Shown in pieces: positions 37,701 to 46,390 of a stretch of 64,000 nucleotides of DNA (the first letter of the stretch is position 1; each line of letters begins with the position of its first letter). The translations under genes were made by a program, and so were the position numbers. The notes under the pieces are model-generated. The model saw only the letters and a list, made by a program, of their open reading frames with translations. It was not told where the DNA came from and made no database searches. The stretch is from Blautia coccoides. GTDB lineage: Bacteria; Bacillota; Clostridia; Lachnospirales; Lachnospiraceae. Location: assembly GCF_034355335.1 (NCBI RefSeq), contig NZ_CP136422.1, forward strand, positions 1,987,001 to 2,051,000. Direction: 5' to 3'.

Positions 37701-37940
37701 GGTCTGAAGGCTGCGCGGGCAATTCGTCATATGGGACGGGAGGATTCTCTCTCAGTGCCCATCGTGGCCATGACTGCCAATACGTTTCAGGAGGATGTGG
37801 AGGCCGCTGAAAAGGCCGGTATGAACGGTTTTCTGGCAAAGCCCGTGGACGTGAAAAAGATGCAGGACATGATAGAAAAATTCTGCAGAGCGTCCGTAGT
37901 ATATGGGAACAGACAGGAGAAAAACGAGGAAGGGTTATAA
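34704..37940 (+). CDS. Hybrid sensor histidine kinase with SnoaL-like and PAS domains
   Basis: A 1078-residue cytoplasmic protein without membrane segments. Order: an NTF2/SnoaL-like domain (residues ~1-125), PAS at ~160-270, a second PAS at ~285-410, further sensor sequence (~420-680), HisKA with phospho-acceptor H703 in MSHEIRTPMNAVIG, HATPase (NLLSNAVKFTPEGG, DTGIGI, TGLGLSIS), and a C-terminal receiver with D992 in MDLKMPVMDG. A SnoaL-like domain in front of such a kinase suggests that it senses a small ligand in the cytoplasm. The next gene (a receiver-EAL protein) follows by four bases, so it is the likely phosphotransfer partner. Confidence 0.88.
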   Translation: MKNPFAESLVKAFFNAYLVERSVEKTEVYLHREIQWIGTGEQEFARDKTEAMRALREEMEMDPVPYYINYEYIESRDLGECTSVLIQMQVGRREPEEEISIYLRVTAFCIREEEGWKIVSIHASVAAADQEEGSYFPDSNGRESRKEMEKQISGRSMDLIKRSIPGGMMGGYIEEGFPLYFINDQLLNYLGYASYDEYVRDIDGKVMNCMHPQDAPNIDAVVEAALAKGEEYEVQYRMRRRDGSYLWVNDMGRKAVSDSGREICISTIRDITDEVEHRQEIERQKEWYDRLLQSVLCGIVQYKAKDDMSVEFKMANNEAMRIFGYDPEEFQAKKIWNLPALVAEEDRERVIEEFSSLKKAGDRKGYEYRLLKKNGDKCWIVGNAELLYDIDGDLVFQSVFIDIHKRKETELRNVNLKRQVEASRELLRFSLENTAFYDFYYYPEKRILINSERTCRYFRCRKEYAHMPESFIEEHVEEEFAQDYRKMFRQIYEGEKTAACVFRSRKTGIWCRSFLSAVEHGTGEGQISYIGITEDITKEKNAELDNIRLQAIYDFTMEHDYEYLSIIDAKKNQYAIRFSDKEAYPDIPLTGMYDKTLEQFAGYYVAEQDRDAWISKISLENLEQCLRKDTDLVQFIYLSDKGRYKELRICCFEGQRDMYLMTSRDVHDVMKKEEESRQVLEEALRAADRANRAKSDFLSRMSHEIRTPMNAVIGLTELCLRSEEGFDSCRTRLEQIRVSAGYLLALINDILDMSKIENGKMKITEDPFSLGVMMREITDILLLQTKEKNIHFTLRAENEEDAFEGDSMHIKQILLNLLSNAVKFTPEGGSILLEAVVQPEEKGILPVRFLVKDTGIGIAREDQERIFKAFEQVEETESRQMGTGLGLSISRSLTELMGGTLSVESCPGKGAAFSFTLPLRRGTLCREDTSGCECRWEDLRVLLAEDNEINAEITAEILKMWGIRTDLAADGKQAVQCFADSRPETYGMILMDLKMPVMDGLKAARAIRHMGREDSLSVPIVAMTANTFQEDVEAAEKAGMNGFLAKPVDVKKMQDMIEKFCRASVVYGNRQEKNEEGL

Positions 37941-37944
37941 ATAG

Positions 37945-40038
37945 ATGCAGAGAGAAAAAACCATGCTGATTGCAGATGACGTAGAATTGAACAGAGCACT
38001 CCTGGAGAACATCTTTGATGATGAGTACAGCATTCTCCAGGCTGCAGACGGAGTGGAAGCCATGGAAATCCTGCGCAGCCAGCCGGTGGATGTTGTCCTG
38101 TTGGACATTGTCATGCCGCGCATGGATGGATTTGAAGTCCTGAAAGCCATGAAAGAAGAGGAAAGCCTTTCAGGCATTCCGGTGATTATGGCTACCTCAG
38201 AGAAAGAAAAGTCTGAGGAGCGTGCCCTCATACTTGGGGCGGATGATTTTATCAACAAGCCATACCGGGCCATGGTGGTAAAAAAACGTGTGGAAAACAT
38301 AGTGGTCAAGCATATTCTGGAGCGAAAAAGGCTGGAGAATGCTCTTTTTGAGACGAGAAATGAATTGAATTCCCTGATTGATTCTGTTCCGGGCGGCATC
38401 GGTGTCTGGAAAGTGACAGATAAGGTACAGGTGGAATATTTTAATGATGGATTCTGCCGTCAGTTCGGCTATGACAGGGAGGAATTCCAGGAAAAGTTTA
38501 CCAAGGATCTGACTGTTTTATGGGTTGGAGGCGATACGGAATATATACTTAAGCGGCTCAGGGAAAATCAGGACAGCAGTGACAGGATTTCTCTGGTCCA
38601 TCAGGTGAGAAGAAAGGACCAGATCCTCAGGTGGTTCAGCCTGAATGCGCTGAAATACAAGGAGGAGGATGGCGTGCCTGTGTACCGCATTGTAAATATT
38701 GACGTGACGGAGAGCAGGGAGAATGAGCTTCTCATAGAACAGAAAAATGAGGAGCTTAGGTATCTGCTGGAGCACGATGCTCTCACCGGCCTTTATAACC
38801 GTTCTACCTTCTGTAGAAAGACAGCGGATTTTCTGAGACAGAATCCAAATGGCACCTACAATATGGTGCAGTTTGACATAGAGCGTTTTAAGGTGATCAA
38901 TGAGTTATACGGCAATTTTATGGGTGACAGGATACTGCTCCTCATCGCCGAGGGTCTCCAAAAATGTCTGAAAGATAAAGGAACCTACGGCAGACTGGAG
39001 GCGGACCATTTTGCTGTATGCCTGCCCGCCGGCACAGAGGAGCTGCAGTATGTGCGGGAGCAGATGGACAAGAGCCTTGCGTCTGTGAAGATAGAACAGA
39101 AGATCAATCTCTATTATGGCGTCTACACGGTAGAGGACAGAGACATGTCTGTGGATCTGATGTGCGACAGAGCCAATCTGGCACTGCGCACTGTAAAAGG
39201 AAATTCAAATCGCTCTTACGCGGTGTACAATGATGAGCTTCATCAGGTAGTCTTAAGTGAGCAGCAGCTCACCAATTCCATGGAGGAGGCACTTCTCCAA
39301 AGGCAGTTTGAGGTTTATTATCAGCCTGTTGTGGATCTGAAAACAGGGGAAGTGGTGAGTGCGGAGGCCCTGGTGAGGTGGAACCATCCGGAAAAGGGAA
39401 TGGTGTCACCGGGATTCTTTATCCCGTTTTTTGAACATAATGGGTTCATTATTAAACTGGACGCCTATATCAGAGAGGAAGTCTGTAGGAACATTATGGA
39501 ACTGGGGCGCCGGGGACTGAACTGTGTCCCTGTGTCCGTAAATGTTTCCAGGCTGGAATTTAATGATCCCAATCTCTGTAGAAGCATTATAGATTTGACA
39601 GAGAGGTACCGGCTGGAACCGGGAATGATGCGGCTGGAAATTACGGAAAGTGCTTATACGGACAATCCACAGCAGCTTTTGGCTGCCATGAAAGAGCTGC
39701 AGAATTATGGATTCCAGGTGTTGATGGATGACTTTGGCAGCGGATATTCTTCTCTGAATATGTTGAAGGATGTACCTGTGGATATCCTGAAAATGGATAT
39801 GAAATTCCTGGAGAACCAGGGTATTTCAGGAAGAGGACCTGAGATTCTGGCATCCCTGGTGCGTATGGCGAAAAAACTCGGCATGCATACCATTGCTGAA
39901 GGGATCGAGACAAAAGAGCAGGGAGACTTTCTGCGCTCTGTGGGGTGCGAATACGGACAGGGTTATTACTATGCAAGACCTATGCCTGCAGATGCATTTA
40001 CCAATCTGCTGATGGCAAGAGAAAATGTAAAGGGCTGA
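37945..40038 (+). CDS. REC-PAS-GGDEF-EAL response regulator (c-di-GMP phosphodiesterase)
   Basis: A 697-residue regulator. Receiver domain with D54 in LLDIVMPRMDG; PAS at about 140-265; GGDEF domain at about 270-435 in which the GGDEF signature is replaced by EADHF (352-356), so cyclase activity is unlikely; EAL domain from ~455 with EAL at 474-476, and downstream catalytic segments VSVNVSRLEF, EITESAY, MDDFGSGYSS, LKMDMKF and AEGIETKEQ intact. It should degrade c-di-GMP on phosphorylation. It starts four bases after the kinase and overlaps the next gene by one base. Confidence 0.9.
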   Translation: MQREKTMLIADDVELNRALLENIFDDEYSILQAADGVEAMEILRSQPVDVVLLDIVMPRMDGFEVLKAMKEEESLSGIPVIMATSEKEKSEERALILGADDFINKPYRAMVVKKRVENIVVKHILERKRLENALFETRNELNSLIDSVPGGIGVWKVTDKVQVEYFNDGFCRQFGYDREEFQEKFTKDLTVLWVGGDTEYILKRLRENQDSSDRISLVHQVRRKDQILRWFSLNALKYKEEDGVPVYRIVNIDVTESRENELLIEQKNEELRYLLEHDALTGLYNRSTFCRKTADFLRQNPNGTYNMVQFDIERFKVINELYGNFMGDRILLLIAEGLQKCLKDKGTYGRLEADHFAVCLPAGTEELQYVREQMDKSLASVKIEQKINLYYGVYTVEDRDMSVDLMCDRANLALRTVKGNSNRSYAVYNDELHQVVLSEQQLTNSMEEALLQRQFEVYYQPVVDLKTGEVVSAEALVRWNHPEKGMVSPGFFIPFFEHNGFIIKLDAYIREEVCRNIMELGRRGLNCVPVSVNVSRLEFNDPNLCRSIIDLTERYRLEPGMMRLEITESAYTDNPQQLLAAMKELQNYGFQVLMDDFGSGYSSLNMLKDVPVDILKMDMKFLENQGISGRGPEILASLVRMAKKLGMHTIAEGIETKEQGDFLRSVGCEYGQGYYYARPMPADAFTNLLMARENVKG

Positions 40039-41876
40039 TGGCTATGAAGGAACATCCCGAAAAGACCGGAAAACTGCTGGGAGTGCTTGGAACCTGCTGT
40101 CTCATATTTATTATTCTGGTCTCCTCAATTTTTGCCGTACAGCAGAAAAAGCTCAATGAGGAGTATGATACGCTGATCGGAAATAATCTCTCCGCCTACA
40201 CGAAGAATCAGAAAAGGCAGCTCAACGGGAAAATATCGGATATTTTAAATACGATGAGTGCCATAGCGGCAGTGATGGATACCAACGGCCTGTCAGCTGA
40301 AGAGGAATGGTTTGCCCCTTTTCTGAACCGTATCGGAGATAAGAATAAGGGATACCATCTGGAATATCTGGATATGGATGAGATCAGAAAGGAACTGGAA
40401 AAGGGAGAATGCTGGTTTACGGAACAGAAGGTCTATCAGCAGCTCCTTCAAAAGGGTTCCACCGTATCCGACCATTTTTGTGTGGATGAGAAGGGGAAAT
40501 ATTGCTTTGCGGTGGGAATTCCCGTGTCACAGGGTGGGCGGGTCACCGGGATACTGCAGACGGAAATCCCGGCTACCATCCTTACTTCCGTGACGCAGGA
40601 AAGCAAAATGTATAAGAAAGTCAGAACATTCATAGCAACAAGAGACGGCGAGATCGCCTATTCCAGGATTCCTGATTTTACCACGGACAGCAGTCTCTTT
40701 GGAATCCTGGAGGAAAGAGGGATTTCCTCCGAAGATGAAAAAACAGTCAGAGATATGCTGGAAAACAGCAAAAATACGGAAATTGCAGACAAGATTTTGC
40801 TGGACGGGCTGCATTTTTATGTGTCTGTGGAAAAAATGGATTACAATGGCTGGTACATTGTCAATTTTGTCAGCGAGGAGGATGTGTTGGTCAGCTCCCG
40901 CGCAGTCTACCGAAACGTACTTCTTACGGGAATGCTTCTCATAATTCTCACCATGGCTGCGGTCTGTGCAGGCTTTGCGGTGCTCAGAAGACAGCAGAGA
41001 GAGCGTGTGCTGGAACAGAAGCGCTTTGCGGCTCTTGCCCAGTTCTCCGACACTGCACTGTTCGAGTATTTCTGCGGGCAGGATGTATTGGAGTTCACCA
41101 ATAATGCCAGGAGTATGCTGGGACTGGATACTCTTCGTTTTGAAAAATTTTCCCATACGATCGATAAGGGACTCATACATCCTGACGACAGGGAGATGGT
41201 GTACAACACTTTAAAAGAAATGCCCCATTCTCTGGATACCAGAAGCATACAGCTCAGGGTAAAGGGAAAAGAAGGCCGGTATTATTGGTATTCCTGCCAT
41301 CTTAAGGCTATCTTTAACGGAAAAGCCAAAGACAGCGTGGTGGTGGGCAAGCTTCAGGATATAACGGATATCAAGCAAAGAGAACAGAGATTGGTAGAAA
41401 TCAGCGAGAGGGACGTGCTGACCAACACTTATAATAAGTCCGCGGTAGGGAAGATATCCCAGAGCTTAAAAGAAAATACGGCAGGTGTGCTTTTTATGAT
41501 CGACCTTGATGATTTTAAAAGCATCAATGATAAATGGGGACATGAGGTCGGAGATATTGTCCTGAGAAAAGTCGGTGAGGTTTTAAACAAAACTTTTCGC
41601 TCGGATGACCTGGTGGTGCGCATGGGCGGAGATGAATTTGCAGTGTTCCTGCAGGGTAAGGTGGATTCAGAACTGGCGAAAAAGAAAGCTGATATGATAT
41701 TAGAGGAGATAAGAAACATTCAGGTGGAGGGTGTGGGAAAACCGGTATCCGCCAGCATTGGTGTTGCCATAAGCCCCAGGGACGGGGCCACATTCCCACA
41801 GCTTTACCGGGCAGCGGATACGGCCATGTACCGGGTGAAAAAGTCGGATAAAGACGGTTTTTGCATCAGCAGGTGA
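40038..41876 (+). CDS. Membrane-bound GGDEF diguanylate cyclase with Cache-like sensor
   Basis: A 612-residue protein starting at ATG 40038, which overlaps the previous stop (ATGA-type coupling; a second ATG two codons later is also possible). A membrane segment at about residues 15-34, an extracellular Cache-like sensor (~35-295), a second membrane segment (~298-320), a PAS-like region (~335-445), and GGDEF domain with an intact GGDEF at 530-534 in RMGGDEFAVFL. It makes c-di-GMP in response to an external signal, opposing the preceding phosphodiesterase. No PilZ or riboswitch target lies in the window. Confidence 0.88.
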   Translation: MAMKEHPEKTGKLLGVLGTCCLIFIILVSSIFAVQQKKLNEEYDTLIGNNLSAYTKNQKRQLNGKISDILNTMSAIAAVMDTNGLSAEEEWFAPFLNRIGDKNKGYHLEYLDMDEIRKELEKGECWFTEQKVYQQLLQKGSTVSDHFCVDEKGKYCFAVGIPVSQGGRVTGILQTEIPATILTSVTQESKMYKKVRTFIATRDGEIAYSRIPDFTTDSSLFGILEERGISSEDEKTVRDMLENSKNTEIADKILLDGLHFYVSVEKMDYNGWYIVNFVSEEDVLVSSRAVYRNVLLTGMLLIILTMAAVCAGFAVLRRQQRERVLEQKRFAALAQFSDTALFEYFCGQDVLEFTNNARSMLGLDTLRFEKFSHTIDKGLIHPDDREMVYNTLKEMPHSLDTRSIQLRVKGKEGRYYWYSCHLKAIFNGKAKDSVVVGKLQDITDIKQREQRLVEISERDVLTNTYNKSAVGKISQSLKENTAGVLFMIDLDDFKSINDKWGHEVGDIVLRKVGEVLNKTFRSDDLVVRMGGDEFAVFLQGKVDSELAKKKADMILEEIRNIQVEGVGKPVSASIGVAISPRDGATFPQLYRAADTAMYRVKKSDKDGFCISR

Positions 41877-41884
41877 AAAATCCA

Positions 41885-41913
41885 TTGACAAACAGGCCAT
41901 TTATGCATAAACT
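41885..41913 (+). promoter_or_regulatory. Promoter of the cysE-cysS T-box operon
   Basis: TTGACA (41885-41890), 17-base spacer, TAAACT (41908-41913). Transcription starts just before the T-box leader. Confidence 0.75.
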
Positions 41914-41919
41914 AAAGAC

Positions 41920-42172
41920 AGATATGGAAAAAGCTGTGAATGGAAAGAGTAGCCTGGGAATTTTTACAGAGAAGGACAGTCACCGGCTGAGAGCTGTCCG
42001 AAAAGGAAAAGGTGAAAGTGCGTCCGGGAGCTGACCTGCCTGTCTGACAGGAAGGTCCGCAGACCTGCGTTAAAGGTATGAGCGGGGGACAGATCGTCCT
42101 CAAGTAGAGTGGAACCGCGGAGTGATATCTTCGTCTCTATATGGCAGGAACAGCCATATAGAGACGTTTTTT
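41920..42172 (+). ncRNA. T-box riboswitch, cysteine-specific
   Basis: The leader contains the conserved T-box element AGAGTGGAACCGCGG (42106-42120) and a terminator hairpin with 13-base stem (CGTCTCTATATGG at 42132-42144 and its complement ending at 42166) plus a T run. Upstream lie the long Stem I and pseudoknot regions. The codon TGC at 42019-42021, within the motif GAAAGTGCGTCC, is the likely specifier for tRNA-Cys, matching the cysE-cysS genes downstream. Uncharged tRNA-Cys would favour the antiterminator and switch on cysteine synthesis and charging. Confidence 0.85.
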
Positions 42173-42193
42173 ATTATAGAAAGGAAACAGACC

Positions 42194-42865
42194 ATGGGAT
42201 TTGTTAAACATATAAGAGAAGAATTTCAGGTTATCCAGGAAAGAGACCCGGCGATCAAGACGCCGCTGGAAGTCCTTCTGTATCCCAGCTTCCGTGTCAT
42301 GATCCAATATAGAAGGGCTCACAGGCTCTATGAAAACGGCCATTATTTCCTTGCCAGATGGATTTCCCAGAGGGCAGCCAGAAAAACAGGTATTGAAATC
42401 CATCCTGGGGCAAAAATAGGAAAGGGACTGTTTATTGACCATGGTACCGGTGTTATCATTGGAGAGACTACAGTCATAGGCAATAATGTGACTCTTTACC
42501 AGGGAGTGACTTTGGGCGGCACAGGCAAAGAGACCGGCAAGCGCCACCCTACCCTGAAGGACAATGTGATGGTAAGTGCCGGTGCAAAAATACTCGGTTC
42601 CTTTACCATAGGAGAGAATTCAAAAATCGGTGCGGGAAGCGTGGTGCTGGAGGAGATACCGCCCAACTGTACTGTGGTTGGCGTACCCGGGCGTATTGTG
42701 AAGCGGGAGAATCAGAAGGTGCCAAGAAGTGATATGGACCAGATCCATCTTCCGGACCCGGTTTTGGAGGATATCAGGAAACTACAGAGTGAGAATGAAA
42801 ATCTGAAATCAAAGCTGCAGAAGCTGGAATACGCATTTCAGGAATTGATAGAAGAAAAGGAGTAG
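42194..42865 (+). CDS. cysE: Serine O-acetyltransferase
   Basis: A 223-residue enzyme that makes O-acetylserine, the first committed step of cysteine synthesis. Left-handed helix repeats start at [26 protein letters not shown] and run through [14 protein letters not shown] to the acetyl-CoA segment. A coiled-coil tail (about 190-222) is present. I use ATG 42194 after AAAGGAAAC; earlier frames lie in the T-box. It is regulated by the T-box and precedes cysS. Confidence 0.93.
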   Translation: MGFVKHIREEFQVIQERDPAIKTPLEVLLYPSFRVMIQYRRAHRLYENGHYFLARWISQRAARKTGIEIHPGAKIGKGLFIDHGTGVIIGETTVIGNNVTLYQGVTLGGTGKETGKRHPTLKDNVMVSAGAKILGSFTIGENSKIGAGSVVLEEIPPNCTVVGVPGRIVKRENQKVPRSDMDQIHLPDPVLEDIRKLQSENENLKSKLQKLEYAFQELIEEKE

Positions 42866-42869
42866 AGAC

Positions 42870-44276
42870 ATGAAGATTTACAATACACTGACAAAGAGGA
42901 AAGAAGATTTTATTCCCTTAGAGGAAGGAAAAGTAAAAATGTATGTGTGCGGGCCAACCGTATACAATTTTATCCATATAGGAAATGCAAGGCCTATGAT
43001 CGTATTTGACACTGTCAGAAGATATATGGAGTATAAAGGATATGAGGTAAATTACGTATCCAATTTCACAGATGTGGATGATAAGATCATTGCAAAAGCC
43101 ATCGAGGAAGGGGTTCCCGCAGAGGAGATTTCTGAGCGCTATATCAAGGAATGTAAAAAAGATATGGCTGATATGAATGTAAAGCCCGCCACCACACATC
43201 CCCTGGCAACCCAGGAAATTGATGGTATGATCCAAATGATCCAGACTCTCATTGACAAGGGTTTTGCCTATGCGGTGAATGGTACGGTATATTTCAGAGT
43301 TAAGAATTTCAAGGAGTACGGTAAGCTGTCCCACAAGAATCTGGATGACCTGCAGTCAGGATTTCGTTCCATCCAGGTATCAGGAGAGGACCAGAAGGAA
43401 GATCCTCTGGATTTTGTTCTGTGGAAGCCGAAAAAGGAAGGGGAGCCTTACTGGGTATCACCCTGGAGCGAAGGAAGGCCGGGCTGGCATATTGAGTGCT
43501 CTGTCATGTCAAAAAAATACCTGGGTGAGGAGATTGACATTCATGCAGGCGGCGAGGACCTGGTATTTCCCCATCATGAGAATGAGATCGCCCAGTCTGA
43601 GTGCTGCAATGGAAAAATTTTTGCAAAATACTGGATGCACAATGCGTTCCTGAATATTGATAATAGAAAAATGTCAAAATCTCTGGGGAATTTCTTTACT
43701 GTCCGTGAGATCGGCGAGAAATATGACCTGCAGGTTCTGCGCTTTTTCATGCTGAACGCCCATTACAGAAGTCCCCTCAACTTCAGTGCAGAGCTGATGG
43801 AGGCATCCAAGAATGCACTGGACCGTATTGTGACCTGTGTGGACCAGCTAAAACATCTCCTTGAAAGTGCCCAGGGTGAGGAGCTTTCCCAGTCAGAGAA
43901 AGCAATGCTTCCGGAGATCGAAGGGCTTGTGAAGAAGTATGAGGAGTCCATGGAGGATGATTTCAATACGGCAGATGCCATCGCAGCCGTTTTTGAGCTT
44001 GTAAAATTCGCCAATACTCAGGTGGACGGCAGCAGCACCAAAGCATTTGCGGAACTGCTCTTTGATAAGATCACAGGCCTGTGTGATGTGCTTGGGCTGA
44101 TGGTGAATAAAAAGGAAGAGGTCCTGGACTCTGTGATAGAAAGCCTGATCGAAGAGCGCCAGGCTGCCAGAAAGGCAAAGGATTTTGCGCGTGCAGACGA
44201 GATCCGTGACCAACTGGCCTCCATGGGCATCATTTTAAAAGACACAAGAGAAGGTGTACAATGGAAGAGAGCTTAA
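42870..44276 (+). CDS. cysS: Cysteinyl-tRNA synthetase
   Basis: A 468-residue class I synthetase. The HIGH-type motif HIGN is at residues 36-39, KMSKS at 267-271, and the CysRS zinc-binding cysteine sits in [10 protein letters not shown] (C27). The zinc histidine pair lies in [15 protein letters not shown]. It charges tRNA-Cys. It follows cysE by four bases, and its end overlaps the start of mrnC by 16 bases. Confidence 0.96.
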   Translation: MKIYNTLTKRKEDFIPLEEGKVKMYVCGPTVYNFIHIGNARPMIVFDTVRRYMEYKGYEVNYVSNFTDVDDKIIAKAIEEGVPAEEISERYIKECKKDMADMNVKPATTHPLATQEIDGMIQMIQTLIDKGFAYAVNGTVYFRVKNFKEYGKLSHKNLDDLQSGFRSIQVSGEDQKEDPLDFVLWKPKKEGEPYWVSPWSEGRPGWHIECSVMSKKYLGEEIDIHAGGEDLVFPHHENEIAQSECCNGKIFAKYWMHNAFLNIDNRKMSKSLGNFFTVREIGEKYDLQVLRFFMLNAHYRSPLNFSAELMEASKNALDRIVTCVDQLKHLLESAQGEELSQSEKAMLPEIEGLVKKYEESMEDDFNTADAIAAVFELVKFANTQVDGSSTKAFAELLFDKITGLCDVLGLMVNKKEEVLDSVIESLIEERQAARKAKDFARADEIRDQLASMGIILKDTREGVQWKRA

Positions 44277-44710
44277 AAAAGTTAAAAGATATGTTTGGCC
44301 TGGAGGATACGGATATCCGTACGTATTCTCCTCTGACTTTGGCTTATATGGGAGATGCCATCTACGAGCTAATCATCCGTACCATTCTGGTGGAAAAGGG
44401 CAATACGCAGGTAAATAAGCTGCATAACCGCGCCAGCAGGCTTGTAAAGGCATCTGCCCAGTCATCCATGATAGAGAAGCTGAAACCCCACCTGACAGAG
44501 GAGGAGGCAGCCGTGTACAAGCGGGGCAGAAACGCGAAATCTTATACTATGGCGAAAAATGCCAGCATGTCAGACTACAGAAGAGCAACCGGTTTTGAGG
44601 CGCTCATGGGATACCTGTATCTCACGGAACAGTGGGAACGTATGCTGGAGCTGATAAAAATAGGTTTGGAAGAAGGAGAAACAGATGGAAGAGAAATTCC
44701 AGGAGAGTAA
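44261..44710 (+). CDS. mrnC: Mini-ribonuclease 3
   Basis: A 149-residue RNase III catalytic domain without the RNA-binding domain. Motifs are [17 protein letters not shown] with catalytic D, and [27 protein letters not shown]. It matures 23S rRNA ends. Overlaps cysS and the following rlmB, giving a tightly coupled block, as in most Firmicutes. Confidence 0.93.
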   Translation: MEESLKKLKDMFGLEDTDIRTYSPLTLAYMGDAIYELIIRTILVEKGNTQVNKLHNRASRLVKASAQSSMIEKLKPHLTEEEAAVYKRGRNAKSYTMAKNASMSDYRRATGFEALMGYLYLTEQWERMLELIKIGLEEGETDGREIPGE

Positions 44711-45434
44711 AGTAGAAGGCCGCAATGCGGTGCTGGAGGCATTCCGGTCAGGCCGCGTGGTGGACAAGTTGTTCGTGCTGGAGAGATGTGAAGACGGTCC
44801 GGTCCGTACCATTTTGAGAGAAGCGAAAAAACACGATACTATGGTTCGGTTTGTAAAAAAGGAACGTTTGGACCAGATGTCTGAGGCAGGAAAACACCAG
44901 GGTGTCATTGCCGTGACGGCAGCTTATGACTATGCTGAGGTGGAAGACATTCTGAATAAGGCAAGAGAGAAGGGAGAGGCTCCCTTTGTAGTGATCCTTG
45001 ACAACATTGAGGACCCTCACAACCTGGGAGCGATCATCCGTACTGCCAATCTGGCAGGTGCCCACGGGGTTATCATACCGAAGAACAGGGCAGTGGGCCT
45101 TACAGCCACAGTGGCCCGCACTTCTGCCGGCGCCCTGAACTATACACCTGTGGCCAGAGTGACAAATATTGCCAGGACCATAGAGGAACTGAAAAAAGAG
45201 GGGCTGTGGTTTGTCTGCGCAGATATGGGCGGTACCAGCATGTATCAGCTTGATCTGAAGGGACCCATGGGTCTTGTGATCGGAAATGAAGGGGAAGGCG
45301 TATCCCGGGTGGTAAAAGAGAAGTGTGACTTTGTGGCATCCATTCCTATGAAAGGGGATATTGATTCCTTAAATGCTTCCGTTGCTGCGGGAGTATTGGC
45401 CTATGAAATTGTGAGACAGCGGCTTTTGGGATAA
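44685..45434 (+). CDS. rlmB: 23S rRNA (guanosine-2251-2'-O)-methyltransferase RlmB-type
   Basis: A 249-residue SPOUT-family methyltransferase. An N-terminal substrate-binding domain (VEGRNAVLEAFRSGRVVDKL) is followed by the SPOUT knot with ILDNIEDPHNLGAIIRTANL, VIGNEGEGVSR and SIPMKGDIDSLNASVAAG. It methylates the ribose of a guanosine in 23S rRNA. It overlaps mrnC by 26 bases and is followed by the sigma factor after three bases. Specific residue target is by family analogy. Confidence 0.92.
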   Translation: MEEKFQESKVEGRNAVLEAFRSGRVVDKLFVLERCEDGPVRTILREAKKHDTMVRFVKKERLDQMSEAGKHQGVIAVTAAYDYAEVEDILNKAREKGEAPFVVILDNIEDPHNLGAIIRTANLAGAHGVIIPKNRAVGLTATVARTSAGALNYTPVARVTNIARTIEELKKEGLWFVCADMGGTSMYQLDLKGPMGLVIGNEGEGVSRVVKEKCDFVASIPMKGDIDSLNASVAAGVLAYEIVRQRLLG

Positions 45435-45437
45435 GAT

Positions 45438-46022
45438 ATGGAAAATTACGAACAATTTACGGACGAAGAATTAATAGAGCGGCTGAGAGACGGTGAGCAG
45501 GAGCTGGAGGACTATCTCATGGAAAAGTACAAGGGGATGGTGCTGAAGAAAGCGCATGCCATGTTTATCGTGGGCGGAGAACGGGAAGATTTGATCCAGG
45601 AGGGCATGATCGGCCTGTTCAAGGCTTTGAGAGATTATCAGCCGGGGAAAAGTGCTGTCTTTTCCACCTTTGCCAATCTGTGTGTGGAGCGTCAGCTTTA
45701 TAAAGCCATAGAGATGTCCGGAAGGCTTAAAAACAAGCCGTTGAACTCCTATATATCTCTGAGTGAGGAGGAGAGTCCTATTCTGGACAGCCTGGCTTTT
45801 GAGCAGCAGGACCCTGAGGCTATTGTCATAGACCGGGAAAATGTGAATGTCATGCAGGAGAAGATCAGGCAGCATCTGAGTTCCTTTGAAACCCAGGTGC
45901 TGGACTCTTATCTGGAGGGAATGACGTATACCCAGATCGCGGAGGCCATGGAGAAAAGCCCCAAATCCATTGACAATGCCCTGCAGAGGATCAGGGGGAA
46001 GATTAGAGAATTCTTAGAGTAG
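45438..46022 (+). CDS. sigH: RNA polymerase sigma factor, SigH-like
   Basis: A 194-residue sigma-70 family protein with region 2 (YKGMVLKKAHAMFIVGGEREDLIQEGMIGLFKALRDYQP, key recognition segment at about 30-70) and region 4 (SSFETQVLDSYLEGMTYTQIAEAMEKSPKSIDNALQRIR, helix-turn-helix at 150-190). Position after rlmB is that of sporulation sigma factor H in Clostridia. Length slightly below the usual ~210. It would start transcription of early sporulation or transition-state genes. Confidence 0.85.
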   Translation: MENYEQFTDEELIERLRDGEQELEDYLMEKYKGMVLKKAHAMFIVGGEREDLIQEGMIGLFKALRDYQPGKSAVFSTFANLCVERQLYKAIEMSGRLKNKPLNSYISLSEEESPILDSLAFEQQDPEAIVIDRENVNVMQEKIRQHLSSFETQVLDSYLEGMTYTQIAEAMEKSPKSIDNALQRIRGKIREFLE

Positions 46023-46140
46023 AAGGACTGCCGAAGGCGGTTTGACATAGGACTTTTGCAGTCTGTGTGCATATTTTTGTTGTTATAAAGCCGAAAGGCT
46101 GAATAGTAAGCAGCCACATAATGTTAAAAAAATAACAGCA

Positions 46141-46169
46141 TTGACAGGCGCTCATTTTGGTGGTATCTT
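46141..46169 (+). promoter_or_regulatory. Promoter of the structured leader and CNNM gene
   Basis: TTGACA (46141-46146), 17-base spacer, TATCTT (46164-46169). The gap 46023-46390 has no gene; it contains this promoter and the leader described next. Confidence 0.7.
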
Positions 46170-46175
46170 AATACA

Positions 46176-46325
46176 CAATAAGGTGAAAGGATGTGATCGC
46201 GCACATGGAGGATAGCGACGATAGTGATAGTGCATATAGCAGATTAGCTGCCCCATGTCGTATTATGGATAGGTAAGGCGTGGTCTGTATACGGAGGAAT
46301 CCGGATACAGGCTGTGCCTTTTTGT
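46176..46325 (+). ncRNA. Structured leader RNA with terminator, riboswitch candidate
   Basis: About 150 transcribed bases lie between a good promoter and a strong terminator, all before the CNNM/CorC-type gene. Two pairings exclude each other: ATGTG (46191-46195) with CACAT (46202-46206), and ACATGG (46203-46208) with CCATGT (46253-46258). A GCAG/CTGC hairpin and a CCAT/ATGG hairpin are also possible. The terminator (46275-46320) has a 16-pair stem topped by CGGA-GGAA-TCCG and ends in T residues. I could not match it to M-box, yybP-ykoY, NiCo, fluoride or c-di-AMP leaders. A cation-sensing riboswitch is plausible from the gene it precedes, but is inference. Confidence 0.6.
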
Positions 46326-46330
46326 GTTTT
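46275..46330 (+). terminator. Terminator inside the CNNM leader
   Basis: Sixteen paired positions (AAGGCGTGGTCTGTAT with ATACAGGCTGTGCCTT, several G-U pairs), inner 4-base stem with GGAA tetraloop, then TTT-GTG-TTTTTTT. It is upstream of the gene, so it must be bypassed for expression. Confidence 0.8.
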
Positions 46331-46390
46331 TTTAAACCCCGAATTTATGAGGGAAAATTCCATAGTACGATTTTAGGAGGTATATGAGTT

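Noticed and set aside
46176..46325. M-box (Mg2+) riboswitch
   Set aside because: The leader lacks the conserved AGGTGAGGCTCC block of M-box RNAs, so I leave it unassigned.
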